Source: Syntrophomonadaceae bacterium
GTDB taxonomy: Bacteria > Bacillota > Syntrophomonadia > Syntrophomonadales > Syntrophomonadaceae
Direction: 5' to 3'
DNA length: 36,622 bases
Assembly (NCBI GenBank): GCA_018432955.1
Contig: JAHDSE010000124.1
Span: forward strand, 1-36,622
The position numbers and the translations under genes are program-made. The notes below the pieces were generated by a model, which saw only the letters and a program-made list of their open reading frames with translations, was not told the DNA's origin and did no database searches. Shown here piece by piece: positions 33,605 to 36,622 of this stretch; the stretch's first letter is position 1, and every line of letters begins with the position of its first letter.

Positions 33605-34757
33605 TATTGGGTTTTTATTTAATAAAGATTACTATGCCGATGACTATTTTACTCAAGAAAACAATAAAGAACAACTGGCTGAAGAGTTGGAAGAAAAAAA
33701 TAAAGCTATATTAGATCGAAAGCTTTCGGAGTATATAGGCTTAAAAAAAAGTAATCCTCAGACGGGTGTCTACAAACTGTACTTGAAAACCACCTATCCA
33801 GGTTTGCTGATAGGCGGAGGCTATATGCATGAAGTGGGACAATTTACTGTTCAAGAGAATAAAGAAACAAAAAATAATCCAGAAAATACTATATTAAAGC
33901 TTGGATTCTATTTTGATTATACCAGCGGTTTGCCGGTGATTCCTGCTTCCTCGGTTAAAGGAGTACTGCGCAGCGCCTTTGAAAACAAAGAATATATTAA
34001 TGATCTAATAAAAATATTAAAAATTAAGGTAAATAATTTTAACATAGATGATTGGGAGAAAGAGATTTTTGAGGGCGAGGTCAAAGGAGAAAAGCTTTCT
34101 ATTTATAAACGAGATGTTTTTTTCGATGCTGAGATTGATTTTGAAGCAAAAAGTGGCGACCTTGATAAAAACTTTTTGGGAGATGACTATATTACACCGC
34201 ATCCTGACCTGCTTAAAAACCCAATACCTATCAAATTTCTTAAAGTATTACCAGGTGTAGTTTGGCGATTCAATTTCGATTTGCAGGATAGTGCTTTACA
34301 AGAAGGCGGCTTGAAAGCCCAACAAAAACTCAGGCTATTCCGGCAGATTTTATGTGACCTGGGCGTAGGGGCAAGAACTAACCTGGGGTATGGTTATTTT
34401 GATGCCACTTTCGGTTTTAAACAGCTGGAGGAAGATATTAAAAAGCTAGAAGACGAGAAAGAAAAAGAGGAACTGGCTGGCAAGTCTGAACTGGGAAAAA
34501 GATTATATTTTCTTAGCAGAGAGCAATGGTCTTCTGAACTTGAGAAAAAATTGGGCGAGTTATGTGAAGAACTGACCAATATGGAAATAAAAGATCGCAA
34601 GTTAACTGCACTATTTCTAAAAGATATTTGGATAAAAAACAGCAAATGGCAGGGAAAACTGTCAATTAAACAGAGTAAAAAAGTTCAGCGGGTTAACCAA
34701 GTTTTGAGTGAGCTTACTGATCAATTTAGTGTAAAAGATAATTTGAAGAAAAAGTAA
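33591..34757 (+). CDS. cmr6: Cmr6, RAMP subunit
   Basis: A 388-aa Cmr6. A charged N-terminal extension (about 15-50) precedes the RAMP core: TTYPGLLIGGGYMHEVGQ, SGLPVIPASSVKGVLRSAFE, and the glycine-rich LCDLGVGARTNLGYGYFD. A lysine/glutamate-rich coiled coil forms the C-terminal 100 residues. ATG 33591 is nine bases after GAGGAGG; ATG 33585 is too close to it. It overlaps cmr5 by 14 bases and completes the III-B set. cas8b follows after 35 bp. Confidence 0.9.
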   Translation: MPQPNIGFLFNKDYYADDYFTQENNKEQLAEELEEKNKAILDRKLSEYIGLKKSNPQTGVYKLYLKTTYPGLLIGGGYMHEVGQFTVQENKETKNNPENTILKLGFYFDYTSGLPVIPASSVKGVLRSAFENKEYINDLIKILKIKVNNFNIDDWEKEIFEGEVKGEKLSIYKRDVFFDAEIDFEAKSGDLDKNFLGDDYITPHPDLLKNPIPIKFLKVLPGVVWRFNFDLQDSALQEGGLKAQQKLRLFRQILCDLGVGARTNLGYGYFDATFGFKQLEEDIKKLEDEKEKEELAGKSELGKRLYFLSREQWSSELEKKLGELCEELTNMEIKDRKLTALFLKDIWIKNSKWQGKLSIKQSKKVQRVNQVLSELTDQFSVKDNLKKK

Positions 34758-34792
34758 ATGAATTATGGACACCAACGAAGGAGGTGAAACCG

Positions 34793-36613
34793 ATGATTGA
34801 AGCTTTGCGCGATATTGGGGTATACAGTTTTCAGCAAAAGGGAATAAACACAACTGATAACTTGCTGGAGGTCTTATTGAATGAGGTGAATAAAGGGGGG
34901 AATTACGGGAAGGTTTACGCCATCAACTTTGAGGATACGGGAACGGGTTTACGTTATAGAGATGTAAGCATTGAGGACTGGGATAAGAAAAAGACATTGA
35001 AGTATTTATACCGGGAAAAGGCATCTCAGGGAGCTCATTATACACCTACTGCCAGAATTGCAGGCAGTGCAGAAGATGATGTCAGGAAGACTTTCGATAA
35101 TAGGCTTGGAAAGTGGTTTGACCGATTGAAACGAGAGCATTCAACTTGGCTTAATAACAGCACATTTTTTAAAAAATTATATGAAGCCTTTAACAATGAT
35201 AAGGATAGTATCAAAAATGATCTGGTGAATCTGAGGATGCAGTATGAGGACGGAGGATTTGTTACCCTGATTTTCTACCAGGGAGGAGAAAAAAAGTATC
35301 TTGGTGATATAGATGATTTCGTCGAATACCTGCAGGAATTCAGCAGGGACAAGTACAGCGAGGTAGCCAGTGAAGGGAATTGCTGCCTGTGTAATGCTAA
35401 AACTACGGTATTTGGCGATGCTTCACCGATTACTTTTTATTCTCTGGACAAACCCGGTTATATTGCCGGGGGTATGAAAAAGGAAAAGGGATATAAGAAC
35501 TTTCCTCTTTGCTTTGAGTGTTTGCTGCAATTAAACGAAGGTGCGGCTTATATGAGAGAATTGCTGGAATTTAGATTCGCTGGTATGAGGTATTATCTCA
35601 TACCCGAAGTTATTTACAAGCAGGATGAATTATTAGATAAAATTATGGACATTTATTATAGTTTCCGGCAGGAAGGTGAAGGCAAGGTATCTTTATCCCA
35701 GGCCGATCGAATAGCGGCAGATGAAGAAGATATCCTGGGGTACTTAAAAGATGTAGAAGATATAGTATCACTAAAATTCTTGTTTTTTCAGGAGCAGAGC
35801 AAGAAATTTATCATTTTGCTGCTGATGGAGGACATCCTGCCCTCGCGTATTCGGACATTATTTGCCGCCAAGCAGAGGGCGGAAGACCATTTCATTTTTA
35901 AAGACCAAAAATTCAGTGCCAAACTGATTCAGGATGTTCGATTCAATTATGGCGTGCTGCGCAAGTTGTTTCCTACTGTGAAGGGCTTTTTGGAGATTGT
36001 TAACAAAACATTTAAGGATGAGAAAATTGATAAACAGTTTATTCTGGAATTAATTATGGACAGATTGAGAGCTATTTTTAACGACAACCGCTACATGAAA
36101 ATTGAAGTCATGCAGACCTTTATATGTCTGCTGTTTTTAAGTGAACTTGGAGTACTAAAAAACACGGGGGGTGACCTGGGGTTGATGAATAAGGAGAATG
36201 AAGTGATGGCGGCAGAGGATTTGGACCTTCGGGTTAAACGCTTTTTTGAAGAATTTAGTTCGACAATCGATAATGATGCCAAAAAAGCAGTATTCTTAAC
36301 CGGAGTACTAGCTCAACATCTGCTGTCAATACAAAATGCGGATCGAGGAGCAACACCTTTTAGAAGCCAGTTGAAGGGACTGAAAATGAAAGAAACGGAT
36401 GTAAGAGCATTACTGCCCAAGATTCAGCAAAAACTTGAGGAATATGATAGTAACTACTACACTCGCTTGGAGAAAATAACGAGTATATATTATTTACAGG
36501 CTGGGAACAACTGGGGAATGTCAATTGACGAGATAAATTTTTATTTTGTACTGGGTATGAATTTAAATGATGCTAAAAATAAAGATGGCGTTCCGTATTT
36601 TAAAGCAAAATAA
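34793..36613 (+). CDS. cas8b: Type I-B large subunit Cas8b/Csh1
   Basis: Large subunit of the I-B Cascade complex; it recognises the PAM and recruits Cas3. It is 606 aa. A Csh1-type zinc site has C197/C200 (CCLCNAK) and C240/C243 (FPLCFECLLQL). The C-terminal helical part VFLTGVLAQHLLSIQ...GLKMKETDVRALLPKIQQKL is typical of the TM1802/Csh1 families. ATG 34793 follows GAAGGAGGTG at good spacing; GTG 34784 overlaps the site. After the stop, AAGGGGG ends the window, so a further gene, expected to be cas7/csh2, begins just outside. Confidence 0.9.
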   Translation: MIEALRDIGVYSFQQKGINTTDNLLEVLLNEVNKGGNYGKVYAINFEDTGTGLRYRDVSIEDWDKKKTLKYLYREKASQGAHYTPTARIAGSAEDDVRKTFDNRLGKWFDRLKREHSTWLNNSTFFKKLYEAFNNDKDSIKNDLVNLRMQYEDGGFVTLIFYQGGEKKYLGDIDDFVEYLQEFSRDKYSEVASEGNCCLCNAKTTVFGDASPITFYSLDKPGYIAGGMKKEKGYKNFPLCFECLLQLNEGAAYMRELLEFRFAGMRYYLIPEVIYKQDELLDKIMDIYYSFRQEGEGKVSLSQADRIAADEEDILGYLKDVEDIVSLKFLFFQEQSKKFIILLLMEDILPSRIRTLFAAKQRAEDHFIFKDQKFSAKLIQDVRFNYGVLRKLFPTVKGFLEIVNKTFKDEKIDKQFILELIMDRLRAIFNDNRYMKIEVMQTFICLLFLSELGVLKNTGGDLGLMNKENEVMAAEDLDLRVKRFFEEFSSTIDNDAKKAVFLTGVLAQHLLSIQNADRGATPFRSQLKGLKMKETDVRALLPKIQQKLEEYDSNYYTRLEKITSIYYLQAGNNWGMSIDEINFYFVLGMNLNDAKNKDGVPYFKAK

Positions 36614-36622
36614 GGGGGATGA

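Overview
The window reads as a low-GC, Gram-positive, flagellated and probably spore-forming anaerobe of the clostridial type. This rests on YlmC/YmxH and YteA-like proteins, SepF, DivIVA, MurT/GatD, a PhoP/WalR-type regulator, a T-box in front of ileS, strong Shine-Dalgarno sites and many TTG/GTG starts. Gene content and order remind me of Syntrophomonadaceae; that placement is recall, not a computed result.

Layout. 1-651 is the 5' part of flgG on the minus strand. 652-1239 is non-coding and holds one copy of a dispersed repeat. 1240-5898 carries ylmC, nrdR, a minus-strand HTH/zinc protein, a DUF2007 protein, pgeF and a two-component pair. 6026-11921 is a dcw-distal type cluster: yggS, sepF, proC, yggT, a tandem-U32 protein, divIVA, yggU and nth. 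11998-15113 is a promoter, an isoleucine T-box and an ileS frame interrupted by one in-frame TAA. 15195-19246 holds an ACT protein, UPF0210, a DUF5665 membrane protein, a TraR/DksA protein and a glycosyltransferase. 19535-25139 holds murT and gatD (separated by a repeat copy), a polyprenyl synthase, a DUF2600 terpene-synthase-like gene and an AIM24-family gene. Three copies of a MITE-like repeat and two copies of a palindromic repeat lie in this housekeeping part.

25330-36622 is a CRISPR-Cas locus. cas6 comes first, then a 291-base gap, a 93-aa orphan, a CorA-like membrane protein, a complete type III-B set (cmr1-like, cas10/cmr2, cmr3, cmr4, cmr5, cmr6), and cas8b/csh1 of a type I-B system that continues beyond the window. 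The III-B module therefore sits inside a I-B operon, between cas6 and cas8b, and both effectors probably use the same Cas6.

The most notable signal is in the gap after cas6. A strong promoter (26094-26122) reads into two half-degenerate 30-nt CRISPR repeats around a 30-nt spacer (26149-26238), closed by a terminator (26237-26268). The first 17 nt of that spacer match, with one mismatch at position 6, the opposite strand of the next promoter (26290-26318), which drives the 93-aa/CorA/Cmr/Cas8b operon. This looks like a crRNA-like autoregulator (CreR type) that guides the I-B complex to shut off its own effector operon, including a CorA-linked type III signalling module. The Cas10 has GGDD but no visible HD domain, and the CorA partner suggests SAM-AMP-type signalling by analogy with the Bacteroides fragilis system. 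Both functional statements are inference.
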